Assembly (NCBI GenBank): GCA_947253155.1
Contig: CAMXYK010000009.1
Span: 1 to 50,764 of the forward strand
Direction: 5' to 3'
DNA: 50,764 nucleotides
DNA from: an uncultured Bifidobacteriaceae bacterium
GTDB lineage: Bacteria; Actinomycetota; Actinomycetes; Actinomycetales; Bifidobacteriaceae
The translations under genes and the position numbers were made by a program. Below the pieces are notes generated by a model. It was not told the DNA's origin. It saw only the letters and a list, made by a program, of their open reading frames with translations, and ran no database searches. Positions within the stretch are counted from its first letter, which is position 1, and each line of letters opens with the position of its first letter. This document shows, in pieces, positions 18,401-26,194 of this stretch.

Positions 18401-21400
18401 ACCATCTTTACGACTAATGTTTTTACTTGTAATATTAGTTATTTTTGACTCAAATCCTGCAATAGAAGGCGGAGTAAAGGTATAATCACTACTAAGCGTG
18501 TCATCCTTACTATAGGAGTCAGTAGAAAGCTTATACTTAATATTTTTGCCAGTATCGCCATTTTTTGCAGATGCAATACTCTGTTTTTTGACGATTACCT
18601 GTACAACACCAACATCACCTTTATCATAGGAATCAAGAATAAGTAGGCGCTGATTATCTTTTACAGTATACTTTTGCGCACTAGCATCTGAAGGTTTGTC
18701 ACTAATCTGCGGAGCCTTGCCATCTTTATACATCCAATGGAATTTTGGATCAACAAATTCTTCTTTCGTTAAACGAAATGGAGGAGTATCACGATATGTA
18801 CCATAAGTATCTCCATTAACATTTCCACCAATCAAAAAACCTAATGAAGAAATGTTACCATTATCCATAAAGTCTACTTCATCTGAATTAGGCCAAACAT
18901 CAGTAAGACTCTGCCCGTAACGAACCTTTACACGGTAACCATCATGATCAACTTTGCTAGTTACTTTATTAAAACTATTACCATACGTGTAAGTAGATTC
19001 GTTGTCTAACTTGCTCGAACAATCACCGCCGCCAGCGTAGCAGTAGCTAATCGTCTCACCTTTGCTGTTCTTTTTATGTATAACGGCATTATTGCCGCGC
19101 ATACCATTATTACTGTTCTTAGGAGCAGCAAAAATAAGCTCGTAAGTATTGCGATCGTAAACTAAGTTAAGAGTGTTGTTTAAGTCGTCCGCGCAAAGCT
19201 GCGATTTAATACGTTTGCCTAAATCTGGGCGACCCGGCACAAAATCATGTTGCTCAAGGTTAAGCTTTTTAGTAAGATCCTTATTCACATGGAAGTAGCG
19301 CGTGAATTTATCTTTATAAACTCTTTCGCCCTTAGCATTTACAGTATAATTGTTCGGATCGTCAGGATCGTCAGTATTGTACCCGTCTAAGTTTGTTACA
19401 TGCGTATCGTTCATCCAGTTGAACTTTGCAATTAAGCCGTCTGAGTGATCAGCATTTTTGCCCTGCAGCTCTTCTCTAGTTAAGCCAAGCTCTGGGCTTT
19501 CTACATAATCATCTACGCTTTTGCCATTAAGCTTACTAGTATCATTAGCAACGCCGGCATCATTCATCTTATCAAGCACAACGTCACTGTCTGTCTTCAC
19601 GTTCTTGCGCTCAACAAGACCAACAAAGTCGTAGTTCGCAAGCGAATCCGGATGCTCTTTGTCAACTAAATCTGCCTTCTGCACCCACACGTTCACGCGG
19701 TAGCTAGTGGCAGCGTTGGCTTCCCAAGCTGCACGGAATTGCACATTGTGATCCGGCATCTTGTAGTTAGTACGATTTCCTTTAATTAGTGGACCACTAG
19801 AACTACTATCTCCCAGTTTTACTACCTGCCACCCAAGGAAGCGATGACCACGATACGTAGGTTCTGTAACTGAAGGCACTTCCTGGTCATAATACACTTT
19901 TTGAGCAGTAACATCCGTGCCGCCAGCAGAATCGTAAGTAACGTCGTAAGCCTTACGGTAGTAGCGAAGGTTCAAAACTAGCTTGTCTTTTTCGTCTTCC
20001 GAATCCGAAAGCGGCGAGCTAATAAGATTATGCTCAGGTTCATAGCCTGGAATATACGTTGAAATAGCTGTTACATCCGAGCCAACTGTGCCAGTAATCT
20101 CCGTAACGTGAATAACTTCTGAAGTTGTTGTAACTTTGCCATTCTTGTCTTTAATTTTATGTTCTACAACAATAGGCTTGCCAATATTAGGCGCTTCTTC
20201 AAACTCATCTTTATTTTTAAGACTTTGCACCAAGTGACGCACATAGTACTTAGCTGTTTTAGGAGCGTAGTTGATGTTCAACTCGCCGTAGTACTGAATG
20301 CCGTCGTCTGAACCTGACTGCGAAGACGATGGATTCTGCGGAGTTTGCGCACTGTTGTTGCTTTCAACAGCCTGCCTTTTCTTTACAGCGTAATCAGTAA
20401 TCAGCTTTTTGTTCAAACGCAAGTAGCGAACAGCATCCGCATCCGTGCCATCGTCAATAACAAACTTGCTGTTATCTCCTTCACCTTTTTTAACGTAGTA
20501 CTGGTAATCCCCAGAATGATATACGGACGGGCGGTATCCAGCAGACTTTGGAAGCTCAATGTATTCGTACTTGTCGTTTTTGCCGAGATTATTTAAGAAG
20601 TCTTCGTCAATCGTAAGCTCGTACGGCTGTACAAGCTGCTTATTCGCAGCGCCACCAATCGTGTAGCGAATTTTCAAATTGTACGTAGCTCTTGGCTTTT
20701 TGTCGGTTTGTACCTGTTCGTTGGCAGTGTTTTGGTCACCAGCCGTTGGATGCTGCTCATTCGGCTTAATTACCTGGCTATTTGGATCAGTTGCTGTGTT
20801 ATTAGTTGCTGAGCCAGTGTTCGATGTGCCAGTGTTCGGTGTGCCAGCGGTCGGTGTAGAAGTAGGTGAAGACGTTGGATTATTGTTCTGCGTAGAAGCA
20901 GACCCAGGCTCTGAAGCAGGTGCTGAGCCAGGAGCTGAAGGCGTAGCGCTTTTATCTTCACCTGTGGAACCTGTACCTACACCTGCACCTTGCGCATTAT
21001 CATGCGAACCTTGTGCAGTGCCTTGTGCAGTTGGATTTTCTGCACTTTGCCCTTGTGCAGCACTGCCTGCACTTTGCCCTTGCGTACCCTGCACCTGTGC
21101 ATTGTTTTGCGCACTTGGTGTTTCTGAACTTGGGTTCGCTACAGTTCCAGCACCAGCGTTAGCTCCTGTACCTGTTGAAGGCGTAGAAGCAGACGGTGCA
21201 GCTGTATTGTTTGCAGGAGCCGCAGGCGCAATATTTGCAGAAGGTACACTACTCCCATTGGAAGCACTATCACTGCCATCATCAGACCTACGAACACGCC
21301 TCCTTGGCGCATTTGCATCACCTGCTGTATTCGTATTTTCTGCGTGAGTGCTTGAAGGTTGTGCATTTGTATTCTGCTCAGTTGCAGGCTTCGAGCTTTC

Positions 21401-22447
21401 AACATTTTCAGGATGCGAGGCTACAGGCTGCTTATTTTCAGCTGGCTTAACCTCAGCAGGCTTAACGCCACCAGCATTTGTTGGTTGCTTTGCTTCTTCT
21501 GGCTTAGCGGCTGGCTTTGCGTCTGCAGGTTGTGCAGGTTGTTTCACTGCAGGAGTATCATCTGGCTTTGCAGCTGGCTTTACGTTTGCTGGCTGTGGTG
21601 TCGTCGTCGATTCTGGCTTTGCAGTCGGCGTTACATCTGCCGTCTTTGCAGTCGGCGCTGATTCCTTTGCAACTGGCTGCACAGCCGGCTTCGACTCTGG
21701 CTTTACTGCTGGCTGCGCTTGCTGCACTGGCTCAGGCGCACTTACTGCAGCACCAGCCGAATTTGCAGAAACTGTAGACTCTACTGAACTTTTCTTAATC
21801 GAAGAAGAATCATCATCCGAATTCTTAACGGCAGTATCATCCGAATTTTTAGCAGAATCATCAGCCGAATTCTTAACTGCACTATCAGCCGAATTCTTAC
21901 CCGCTAATCTCTCATAATAATCAGGCACAAAGGTGCTCGGAGCCGATCCAAGATTTTCCCCAAAACCATGCCCATCGTAAGATTGCTTAGATTCATCAAC
22001 CTTATTATTTTCGCTATTATTAGAAGATTTCTGAGATTCTTGAGATTGATTATTTGCTTGAGATTTGCGAGAAATCTCGGCATTATTATCACTTTGCGTA
22101 TTAGCTTCACGCAACTTTTGCAATTTAGCATCGCGACGAGCAAGCTCCACAAACTTCTGCGTTTGCACGCTCTTATTAATCACTCCAGCGCTCCAACGCT
22201 GCATGTTTAATTCGTCTTGATCAGGCTTACCCTTGCCCATTTTTCGCGTAACGCTAGACGCGTCGATAATATCTTTTTGGGTAGGCTGTAGCGCGGAAGC
22301 AACAACCGACGGCAGCATCATAGCTAAAGTCGAAGCAACTGCCACACCTGCAACACCAGTTCGTAAAGCACGAGAACGCTTAACGGAATGAGCTTTGCGA
22401 AGTGTTTTCTTTGGCATGTCTTCATGCAAATCGTTACGATCTACCAT
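12470..22447 (-). CDS. Giant cell-wall-anchored surface protein with InlB B-like and GA-like repeats (LAKTG anchor)
   Basis: The product is 3,325 residues. A signal peptide spans about residues 1-53 (RALRTGVAGVAVAS...VVASA). A charged Ser/Asn/Lys region follows, then a long Lys-Pro-Ala and Ser/Gly/Asn/Gln low-complexity stalk to about residue 570. Several InlB B/Listeria-Bacteroides-type repeats follow (YDVTYDSAGG near 834; YDVQFYNADG near 1475; the GYDFYGWELV and YVFKGWAT/GWA motifs), with Rib/alpha-like segments between (PGLHKIKVQV). Five helical ~50-residue repeats lie at about 2820-3080. A Pro-Thr then Glu-Pro/Asp-Phe wall-spanning tract (about 3208-3287) leads to LAKTG at 3288-3292, a hydrophobic helix and a basic tail. 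The family is typically adhesive; the ligand is unknown. The ATG at 22447 has AAGGAGA at 4-nt spacing. Promoter and G9 tract lie upstream. Confidence 0.9.
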   Translation of the reverse strand: MVDRNDLHEDMPKKTLRKAHSVKRSRALRTGVAGVAVASTLAMMLPSVVASALQPTQKDIIDASSVTRKMGKGKPDQDELNMQRWSAGVINKSVQTQKFVELARRDAKLQKLREANTQSDNNAEISRKSQANNQSQESQKSSNNSENNKVDESKQSYDGHGFGENLGSAPSTFVPDYYERLAGKNSADSAVKNSADDSAKNSDDTAVKNSDDDSSSIKKSSVESTVSANSAGAAVSAPEPVQQAQPAVKPESKPAVQPVAKESAPTAKTADVTPTAKPESTTTPQPANVKPAAKPDDTPAVKQPAQPADAKPAAKPEEAKQPTNAGGVKPAEVKPAENKQPVASHPENVESSKPATEQNTNAQPSSTHAENTNTAGDANAPRRRVRRSDDGSDSASNGSSVPSANIAPAAPANNTAAPSASTPSTGTGANAGAGTVANPSSETPSAQNNAQVQGTQGQSAGSAAQGQSAENPTAQGTAQGSHDNAQGAGVGTGSTGEDKSATPSAPGSAPASEPGSASTQNNNPTSSPTSTPTAGTPNTGTSNTGSATNNTATDPNSQVIKPNEQHPTAGDQNTANEQVQTDKKPRATYNLKIRYTIGGAANKQLVQPYELTIDEDFLNNLGKNDKYEYIELPKSAGYRPSVYHSGDYQYYVKKGEGDNSKFVIDDGTDADAVRYLRLNKKLITDYAVKKRQAVESNNSAQTPQNPSSSQSGSDDGIQYYGELNINYAPKTAKYYVRHLVQSLKNKDEFEEAPNIGKPIVVEHKIKDKNGKVTTTSEVIHVTEITGTVGSDVTAISTYIPGYEPEHNLISSPLSDSEDEKDKLVLNLRYYRKAYDVTYDSAGGTDVTAQKVYYDQEVPSVTEPTYRGHRFLGWQVVKLGDSSSSGPLIKGNRTNYKMPDHNVQFRAAWEANAATSYRVNVWVQKADLVDKEHPDSLANYDFVGLVERKNVKTDSDVVLDKMNDAGVANDTSKLNGKSVDDYVESPELGLTREELQGKNADHSDGLIAKFNWMNDTHVTNLDGYNTDDPDDPNNYTVNAKGERVYKDKFTRYFHVNKDLTKKLNLEQHDFVPGRPDLGKRIKSQLCADDLNNTLNLVYDRNTYELIFAAPKNSNNGMRGNNAVIHKKNSKGETISYCYAGGGDCSSKLDNESTYTYGNSFNKVTSKVDHDGYRVKVRYGQSLTDVWPNSDEVDFMDNGNISSLGFLIGGNVNGDTYGTYRDTPPFRLTKEEFVDPKFHWMYKDGKAPQISDKPSDASAQKYTVKDNQRLLILDSYDKGDVGVVQVIVKKQSIASAKNGDTGKNIKYKLSTDSYSKDDTLSSDYTFTPPSIAGFESKITNITSKNISRKDGVKADENLDFDDFYGKVHELYEEVTGEDAPDDAPEEGNDDDCKLPDYHEGEDDEDGGVALKKLNAKIAEKLKTDPAYKKYYEFKKKYHLEFRKYVAGFEKKLNFGDKSGCREFESDKIATLEYSRKKYDVQFYNADGNAITKDNVAATDNLPFEYSLTKRGNAKLTGKDADLYYDGGNVKSYDASVTNDGGNNTATQFDGKYTFTLNGTKYSIVRPENLPKDYVFKGWALDQAGTRFINGEDKDITVPVNGIKLYAAWGLPTDIKHTVTLDYNMPKLGTDGKEQTGTDVKETRTVNRYDSLDEKKISIPTRKGYDFYGWELVKKGDQVVAANTPYAFGNKVVEDITLKAVWIEDTRYNGTFKHVFLKPGVTFKQYNDAKTNHKEADLVDHVSEQTVSGLREHLRYNAEAVYSDETHFPDKHFTSFEASKDENQNTGEFVYQTYNTRKYKVRYVIIGEDGKEKDLLPESEVSSVNRKYDVAFYKPIEGFMPETTQQNIEYATDEDGKQIGEKTYTFKYKDVRVLKRQDDAQARPDHYTRYVFKVADGQGSMGSVVDWQGSEVANGSALVYDAIKGTKAYQMPLPTVKANPGFEFAGWTSQIGSYAPGSTEIKYDTGLTRLPIRSEEQNSPEVIYIANFKLKAPVAAAPQVLTPTEKISTESGESAKRLITNADEYPEGATFSFAPGEKFDSTPGLHKIKVQVKLGGEKPAEAEVLYRVLPDLVYASDWDKFKTSDYGSNNANDYVPITFTGKNDEGTIIGHDTTGTTPSTVGTTTLTAYVYKGKDVRIRVPQAFGTDHSSDKYHYVFKGWATKVVEPTAANPNPEQKFDINSSDRYTDANLQNGVTYHAVYKRIDYFSSSADGGEVPKDAVVAIFKPAPGRLWTDGTSGPKVFYVKKGTDLEKITKDRSKALDWLNKQLTGAKGTWSRSSMLNDGKTVDAIPNVAESKGKWKINESFQEFVADQEPLATPKVKSNTLLAIRGDGETLPSPEKYIANYDSLIDTTKNPNVKSVTVKYASSTAPTVDKAGVYTVPLIVSVKYNDVEKPVDYKTVGKLKVMHDLIYGENVKDLGNTSTEDDQSEHDKIDSEYKKVNFITNNSYGTMASGSRTLFYAHTGKTSGVRAPQAIGKDYDADGYHYEFVGWKKLDNFTKDNSSAEPLTIDKVKPSEILQSSSILKNAYEANTTYQAVYKRVENVIDASQQDEIPDGYVATIFLPGFGRTWADGSYKPKLLYIRHGKDKEDNIKFAKKVASDTAATLSGFTTWQMYDAKSRKANILLHDNWDISKPRIFVAEQNGVDDVKIPETVIGVGEGIPNLNKLVHNTDPKVSVSVDSSSTVDVSKPGISTIMVNVTKPIDETDSGGKQKTVTTKLPVRVYVLPKVIANNDLPAEGTAAAKFIEKNYTKVTYVAGKGGSLQKSPLDNAGDEPVSVYWVRNDAKGFLMQVPDVLAYKGYVFKNWTSITTETPVAPADRRKATEEEREALARLAKIDGMHYVAKLISGSRNSTLAALQNLLNEAQKQHAVQVYNAKREELAKIAESKGNAGLASDIRKSNDSLQNIKNMLTKNGIDVNEIVEHNREKALLVKLANEAGNEKLAEEISKSNDSLADLRKKLENAGIDLAEYDKLTFDKKKEALAQFADINGLHYVASIIRASHKSSLEAFKSLIKSANPDVKIPDFTANEEDYASEEQRELLIQIAEEKERPDIAAKIRLLHSSTLQDLKKLFDDAGVDLYAVPAAEPKKEITITANFEKMAPMKFKLSGSAREGILTNFRLQNMTEGDANNTTVTVDGEPLTINKLIPKVTNSVNGINAICNGTECKISGTPKIVNGQPKVELTFTTTDKYGREAEIIVEIDVAQENHSVPSPTPTPTPTPTPTPTPEPEPEPEPDFDFDFEPDAEPDAMPDETVPSTFVPSAASYTEPEPESEEPSKPAPNNPAPELAKTGSNVAQSAILASLLASVGLAGFVGKHRRKRDDKE

Positions 22448-22534
22448 CAATTCTCCTTAATCCATCCATCTCAAAGCAGCGCATACTACGCATAAATATG
22501 CCACCGCTCAACTCTGCATACTGTACACAAGTAT

Positions 22535-22565
22535 AGTATAGGTACTTAAAATAAACAAATGTCAA
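22535..22565 (-). promoter_or_regulatory. Promoter of the giant surface gene
   Basis: On the minus strand a consensus -35 TTGACA (22560-22565) and a -10 TATACT (22535-22540) are separated by 19 bp. The leader to the ATG at 22447 would be about 80 nt. Confidence 0.5.
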
Positions 22566-22707
22566 CCAGCCTTATGTAATACCACCAACTTATTGCATAA
22601 GTGTGCACAGATATGAATCATGCACAAAAATTGACATACAAAGTTCGCACGCAACACGCGAAACAGCCACATTCAAGCACCTCATATATAATACACCCGC
22701 GCCTATA

Positions 22708-22716
22708 CCCCCCCCC
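22708..22716. repeat. C9/G9 homopolymer tract
   Basis: Nine consecutive C on the plus strand, 143 bp upstream of the giant gene's -35 and about 190 bp upstream of ssrA. It is the longest G/C homopolymer I noticed in the window. Confidence 0.85.
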
Positions 22717-22746
22717 ATAATTAACAATAGAATTTTATGAAAAAGG

Positions 22747-22826
22747 CGACAACAAACGCCGGAAATTCTCCGGCAAATGTTTCCACATAACGTCAAAACG
22801 ACAACAAACTCCGGGAAAATCTCGTG
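22747..22826. repeat. 52-bp repeat, related to the 53-bp arrays (about 1.5 copies)
   Basis: CGACAACAAAC starts at 22747 and 22799. The first copy contains a perfect hairpin GCCGGA/TCCGGC with a 5-nt loop, then GCAAATGTTTCCACA, which matches the right-hand variant of array 1 copy 3 (GGCAAATGTTCCACA). Confidence 0.7.
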
Positions 22827-22909
22827 TAAAAAAATATGATACAATGTAAAAACGTGTGCTTTAGCGCAACAAATGTGCTTTAAAGCAACGATTGTTTGAA
22901 AAATCAAAA

Positions 22910-23303
22910 GGGGTCGATCGGTTTCGACGGCGATCTGTTCGCCGCGGGGAAGCGTGCCGAGAATGCGAAAGTCCACTCGTAAACGTCCTTTCGCAAAAGA
23001 ATAAGTGCTAAATCTAATCGCACTGAGTTCGCTCTCGCTGCCTGAGCTTCGCGCCAGGATTAACCAGTGAGCAGCTGCTCCGTTCACCCACTCACGTCTT
23101 CGGGGTGGTGCTGAACGTCATTAGAAGACTTGCTTGAATTGCCGGGTTGCAGGGCAATTCAGGGACTTTTTCTGTAGATATGCTCGCCATGAATTGTCTG
23201 CGATAACATGGGGGCAGAAAAACTGCCGCACGGCCAGCAGACTACGCACGTAGAAGACCGAGGGTACGGTCACCGGACCGGGGTTCAATTCCCCGCGACT
23301 CCA
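22910..23303 (+). ncRNA. ssrA: Transfer-messenger RNA (tmRNA), tag AKSNRTEFALAA
   Basis: Rescues stalled ribosomes by acting as tRNA-Ala and then as mRNA for a degradation tag. The 5' end GGGGTCG (22910-22916) pairs with CGACTCC near the 3' end (one G-U) to form the acceptor stem. GGTTCAATTCC just before it is the T arm. Position 23303 is the discriminator A; CCA is not encoded and must be added. The tag frame opens at GCT 23007 and reads AKSNRTEFALAA, ending TGA at 23043-23045; the ALAA end is the protease-recognised terminus. Several GC-rich helices between tag and tRNA domain fit the pseudoknots. The -10 region is probably TATGAT/TACAAT at 22835-22845, implying 5' processing by RNase P. 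Confidence 0.97.
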
Positions 23304-23310
23304 CAAACGC

Positions 23311-23366
23311 AAAAACGCCACTGCTCTACCATCGCTAACGCAACAGGTAAACAGTGGCGTTTTTTG
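23311..23366. terminator. Bidirectional terminator between ssrA and the Usp gene
   Basis: AAAAACGCCACTG (23311-23323) pairs with CAGTGGCGTTTTT (23352-23364). A on one side and T on the other make it usable from both strands: 8 bp after ssrA (+) and 20 bp after the Usp stop (−). Confidence 0.85.
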
Positions 23367-23385
23367 TAGCAAACGCTAGCAAACT

Positions 23386-24411
23386 CTAATGAAGCGGATC
23401 AATCGTCTGCTCAATCTCCTTAGCTGCTTCCGCACCAGCCTTCGGCACATCAACCTCATGCACGCCGGAAATATCATCAATAGATGCCTCCGCAACGCGC
23501 TTTTGAGCCTCCGCAACCTGAGCCGCGCTATATTCCACATATTTTCGCGGAACTACATACACTGGCCTCGAAGAATGTTGCAACAAACCCTGGCTAATCG
23601 AACCAAGCAACAAACCCGTAAAACCGCCGCGGCCGCGCGAACCAACCACAACAAGATCGTGATTCAAGCTAGCCTGAGTCAACGCATCTACAGCAGAGCC
23701 AGGCACAACAGTGCGGTGAATTTGCAAATTCGGCAAATTCTTCAAAATCGGCTTCACGCGCTCCTCAAGATCTTCCATATAAGATCCCATAACTGCAGTG
23801 TCTCCCTCAGCACCTTGCACGCTCGGCACCGCGGAAATAACATCCAGCTCAGCATTCCAACTATCCGCCAAATTAGCGGCAATTTCCAACGCCTTAAGAC
23901 CCCATTTAGATTCATCCGAACCAACAGCAACGCGAGAAATCGTATTATTCAAGTGAATTCGCTGACCGTCGTCGTCCGTGTAAGGCACAACCACAATCGG
24001 GCAGTACGCGTAGGCAGGAAGCGAAGAGCTAGTCGTTCCGAGCAAACGCTCAGCCAAGCCGCCCTTACCGCGGTTGCCAATCACAATAAGCTGATAATTG
24101 CGCGAAAGCTCAACGAAAACCGACGAAGGATCGCCCGTAACAATCAAAGTAGTTGCGTCAACACCCTGCTCAAGTGCTACAGCCTTAGCTTTTGAAAGAA
24201 TTTCTTGCGCATCGTGATGAGCCGCGTTATCGTCGCCAATCGCAGTATACGTGGCATCAAACGAAACCGCCGCATAGCTCGGCAAAGAATACGCGCAAAC
24301 GATTTGCAATTGCAAACCGGCATGTTTTGCGTAATTCGCTGCCCACCAAACTGCCTTATAGCTCGCGTGAGAGCCATCAACTCCAACCAGCACAGCCTTT
24401 TCGGGAATCAT
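23386..24411 (-). CDS. Tandem-domain universal stress protein
   Basis: The 341-residue cytoplasmic protein consists of two Usp domains. Domain 1 starts KAVLVGVDGSHAS and ends with the nucleotide-binding loop VIGNRGKGGLAERLLGTTS; domain 2 starts RVAVGSDES and ends VVGSRGRGGFTGLLLGSIS. Both keep the G-x2-G-x9-G-(S/T) pattern, so ATP binding is likely. The C-terminal ~45 residues are an acidic/Ala-rich tail. The ATG at 24411 is preceded by GAGGAGG at ideal spacing; the frame is open further upstream to 24462 without support. Tandem Usp proteins are common in actinobacteria and linked to stress and dormancy; the specific role is not deducible. It shares a bidirectional terminator with ssrA. Confidence 0.9.
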   Translation of the reverse strand: MIPEKAVLVGVDGSHASYKAVWWAANYAKHAGLQLQIVCAYSLPSYAAVSFDATYTAIGDDNAAHHDAQEILSKAKAVALEQGVDATTLIVTGDPSSVFVELSRNYQLIVIGNRGKGGLAERLLGTTSSSLPAYAYCPIVVVPYTDDDGQRIHLNNTISRVAVGSDESKWGLKALEIAANLADSWNAELDVISAVPSVQGAEGDTAVMGSYMEDLEERVKPILKNLPNLQIHRTVVPGSAVDALTQASLNHDLVVVGSRGRGGFTGLLLGSISQGLLQHSSRPVYVVPRKYVEYSAAQVAEAQKRVAEASIDDISGVHEVDVPKAGAEAAKEIEQTIDPLH

Positions 24412-24537
24412 CGCCAACCTCCTCATACAGGCACTCGTGGCAGCAGCGTCACTCGTGCGCAAACGTATTTACTATTGTAGCGTAATTTTAGATTGATTGC
24501 TGGTAGTTTTGCAGATTTGCGGATTTTGGGGAAAACT

Positions 24538-24593
24538 CCGTGTACTTTCCCGCAAATGTTCCACAATATACGCAACTACAATATACGCAACTA
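24538..24593. repeat. Degenerate 53-bp-family copy plus a 15-bp tandem duplication
   Basis: 24548-24565 contains TCCCGCAAATGTTCCACA, matching the right-hand part of array 1 copy 3 and the repeat at 22747. It runs directly into CAATATACGCAACTA repeated twice (24564-24578 and 24579-24593). Confidence 0.55.
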
Positions 24594-24615
24594 TATTCGT
24601 ATATTCACAACAATA

Positions 24616-25719
24616 TCAGTAGTGAATAAACTGATAGCTAGAAAGCTGATTAGCTTCAAACCTACGAGAGAAAGTGCTACCGTGGAAAGCGGCACCAGAC
24701 TCAGAAGTCTCAATTGAGCCATCTGGATTAATCTTCTCAACAATTGCCACATGACCATAAACCGGGCTAGAACCAGCCTGTCCAGGATGGAAAACCATAA
24801 TATCGCCAACGTGACGTGCAGTACGATCAACCCAATAACCAAGACTACGAGCGGAATCAGCCCACATGCCACCATTACCAAAATGCGAACCAACTGGCAA
24901 ACCAAGCTGATGACGGCGCAAATACACCCACCAAGTGCACTGGCTAAACTCGTAAGCATTGCCAATATCGCCAGTTCCATGATTTGGATTAAAGTTCTTA
25001 GGCAACAAGTCAGCGTCTTTATCCATTAACAATGCAACTTGAGGATTATCCGCAGCAGAACGCGACATTTCCGCAATATTAAAGCTTGAGCCAGCGCCAA
25101 GATTCCACGAATCTGACTGCGAAGACGTTGTAGAAGCAGTGCCAGGCTGATTAACAGCATCGCCATACGTATTAGCTTTCGCCGAACCAGCATTAGCATC
25201 GTTTTCCAACTCGCTCACAGCATTGTCAATTACAGCCATAGAGTTAAGCGGCTCACGCTGAGTAGAACGAGACACCTCAACGTTGGAATCATCCACAGTA
25301 GACATGGCATTCGCAACTTCAGCAGCACGCGAATCCAAGCTATTAACTTTAGTAAGCGACATTGTTGTAGCAACAGCACCAACCATTGCAACCAACGAAG
25401 CGGAGAAAATCAAGCGACGACGACGATCATTAGCAAGCCTCGACAAGCGAAGTTCACGCCTAGTTTGCGGAACAAGCTCTTGCAAACGCTGTGAAACTGC
25501 TTCCGAAATCTCTACAACAGCACCATTGCTTGCAGAAATTGCAGCTAAACGCTCGCCAGCTAAAGAATTTTGTGCGTTAATTTGTGCATTACTTTGCGAA
25601 ACCGCACGAACACCATGCGCGCCATGTGCGCCATGTGCACCACGTTTCGCTACAAACAACGAAAGCGGCGAATCATTACGCCCCTTTGATTTTGTAGCAC
25701 CATGTGCAGCATGTCTCAT
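24616..25719 (-). CDS. Membrane-anchored CHAP-domain peptidoglycan hydrolase
   Basis: The 367-residue product has a basic, Ala-His-Gly-repeat N-terminus, one transmembrane segment at about residues 103-124, a polar Ser/Asn/Ala-rich linker, and a C-terminal CHAP domain (about residues 260-367). The catalytic Cys is in FSQCTWWVYLRR, the His in VYGHVAIVEK, and the acidic partner follows in the downstream strand. CHAP domains are amidases or endopeptidases acting on peptide stems or cross-bridges; which bond is cut is unknown. I chose the ATG at 25719 (AGAAAG upstream) over the GTG at 25728. Its likely job is cell separation or wall remodelling. It is divergent from the DUF2530-like gene. Confidence 0.88.
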   Translation of the reverse strand: MRHAAHGATKSKGRNDSPLSLFVAKRGAHGAHGAHGVRAVSQSNAQINAQNSLAGERLAAISASNGAVVEISEAVSQRLQELVPQTRRELRLSRLANDRRRRLIFSASLVAMVGAVATTMSLTKVNSLDSRAAEVANAMSTVDDSNVEVSRSTQREPLNSMAVIDNAVSELENDANAGSAKANTYGDAVNQPGTASTTSSQSDSWNLGAGSSFNIAEMSRSAADNPQVALLMDKDADLLPKNFNPNHGTGDIGNAYEFSQCTWWVYLRRHQLGLPVGSHFGNGGMWADSARSLGYWVDRTARHVGDIMVFHPGQAGSSPVYGHVAIVEKINPDGSIETSESGAAFHGSTFSRRFEANQLSSYQFIHY

Positions 25720-25856
25720 ACGAATCACTTTCTAACGATTTCGAATTACGTACCACGGCAACAAGCAACATCGTTACGTTTGCCGAATTACTTTATTAAG
25801 GGTACAACGTGGCGCGGATGTTGGAAACGCAGACATCTTTTAATTGGCAGTTTTGT

Positions 25857-25925
25857 GTTTAGACTTCAGTCAGTTTTATGTTTAGACTTCAGTCAGTTTT
25901 ATGTTTAGACTTCAGTCAGTTGTAT
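25857..25925. repeat. 23-bp tandem repeat (three copies) running into a start codon
   Basis: Units of GTTTAGACTTCAGTCAGTTTTAT start at 25857, 25880 and 25903; the third has one change. The third copy ends inside the ATG at 25924. Each earlier copy carries a matching out-of-frame ATG (25878, 25901). Confidence 0.9.
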
Positions 25926-26190
25926 GGTTAGAAATATGAAGTTTGCACCTATAGTTAATCCAGATGCGCGTAAGCCTGCGCCGAAGCCACTTCGCGTTGA
26001 TTTGCGAAAGATTTTTGCTATAGGTACAGTTGCGTGGCTTGTTGCAACAGTAATTACGATTATTATTGCGTTTTTGCATATTACTACGTGGTTTCCTGCG
26101 CTAATTTGCGCAAGCGGTGCGACTATTGGCGTTCTGCTTTTAATTTGGGAGCATTTTGATCGCTGGGATTATCGCCGATTAGGTAAGTAA
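25924..26190 (+). CDS. Small two-pass membrane protein, DUF2530-like
   Basis: The 88-residue product has a short basic N-terminus (PDARKPAPKPLRVDLRKIF), two hydrophobic segments (about residues 30-50 and 56-75) and a charged end (WEHFDRWDYRRLGK). Length, layout and the GTVAWLVATV motif in the first helix resemble the actinobacterial DUF2530 family of unknown function. The start is uncertain: ATG at 25924 or ATG at 25936, neither with a clear ribosome-binding site. The upstream DNA is three tandem 23-bp repeats that duplicate the start region. It converges on the histidine-kinase-like gene with only 26 bp between stop codons. Confidence 0.7.
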   Translation: MVRNMKFAPIVNPDARKPAPKPLRVDLRKIFAIGTVAWLVATVITIIIAFLHITTWFPALICASGATIGVLLLIWEHFDRWDYRRLGK

Positions 26191-26194
26191 ATTA

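Larger units (their letters stand above)
22566..22909. other. Divergent intergenic region between the giant gene and ssrA
   Basis: No gene is supported in this 344-bp stretch (part of a 460-bp gap). It holds an isolated TATAAT on the plus strand (22687-22692), a C9 homopolymer (22708-22716), a two-copy 52-bp repeat (22747-22826) and an A+T-rich segment with TATGAT/TACAAT (22835-22845), the likely -10 region for ssrA. Confidence 0.5.

Noticed and set aside
20679..21347. A 222-codon plus-strand open frame rich in Ala/Val/Cys/Pro
   Set aside because: Antisense to the repetitive stalk of the giant surface protein; composition is the mirror of that low-complexity DNA.
22590..23087. A 165-codon minus-strand open frame
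   Set aside because: Runs through the tmRNA gene and the C9 tract; no ribosome-binding site and no protein-like composition.
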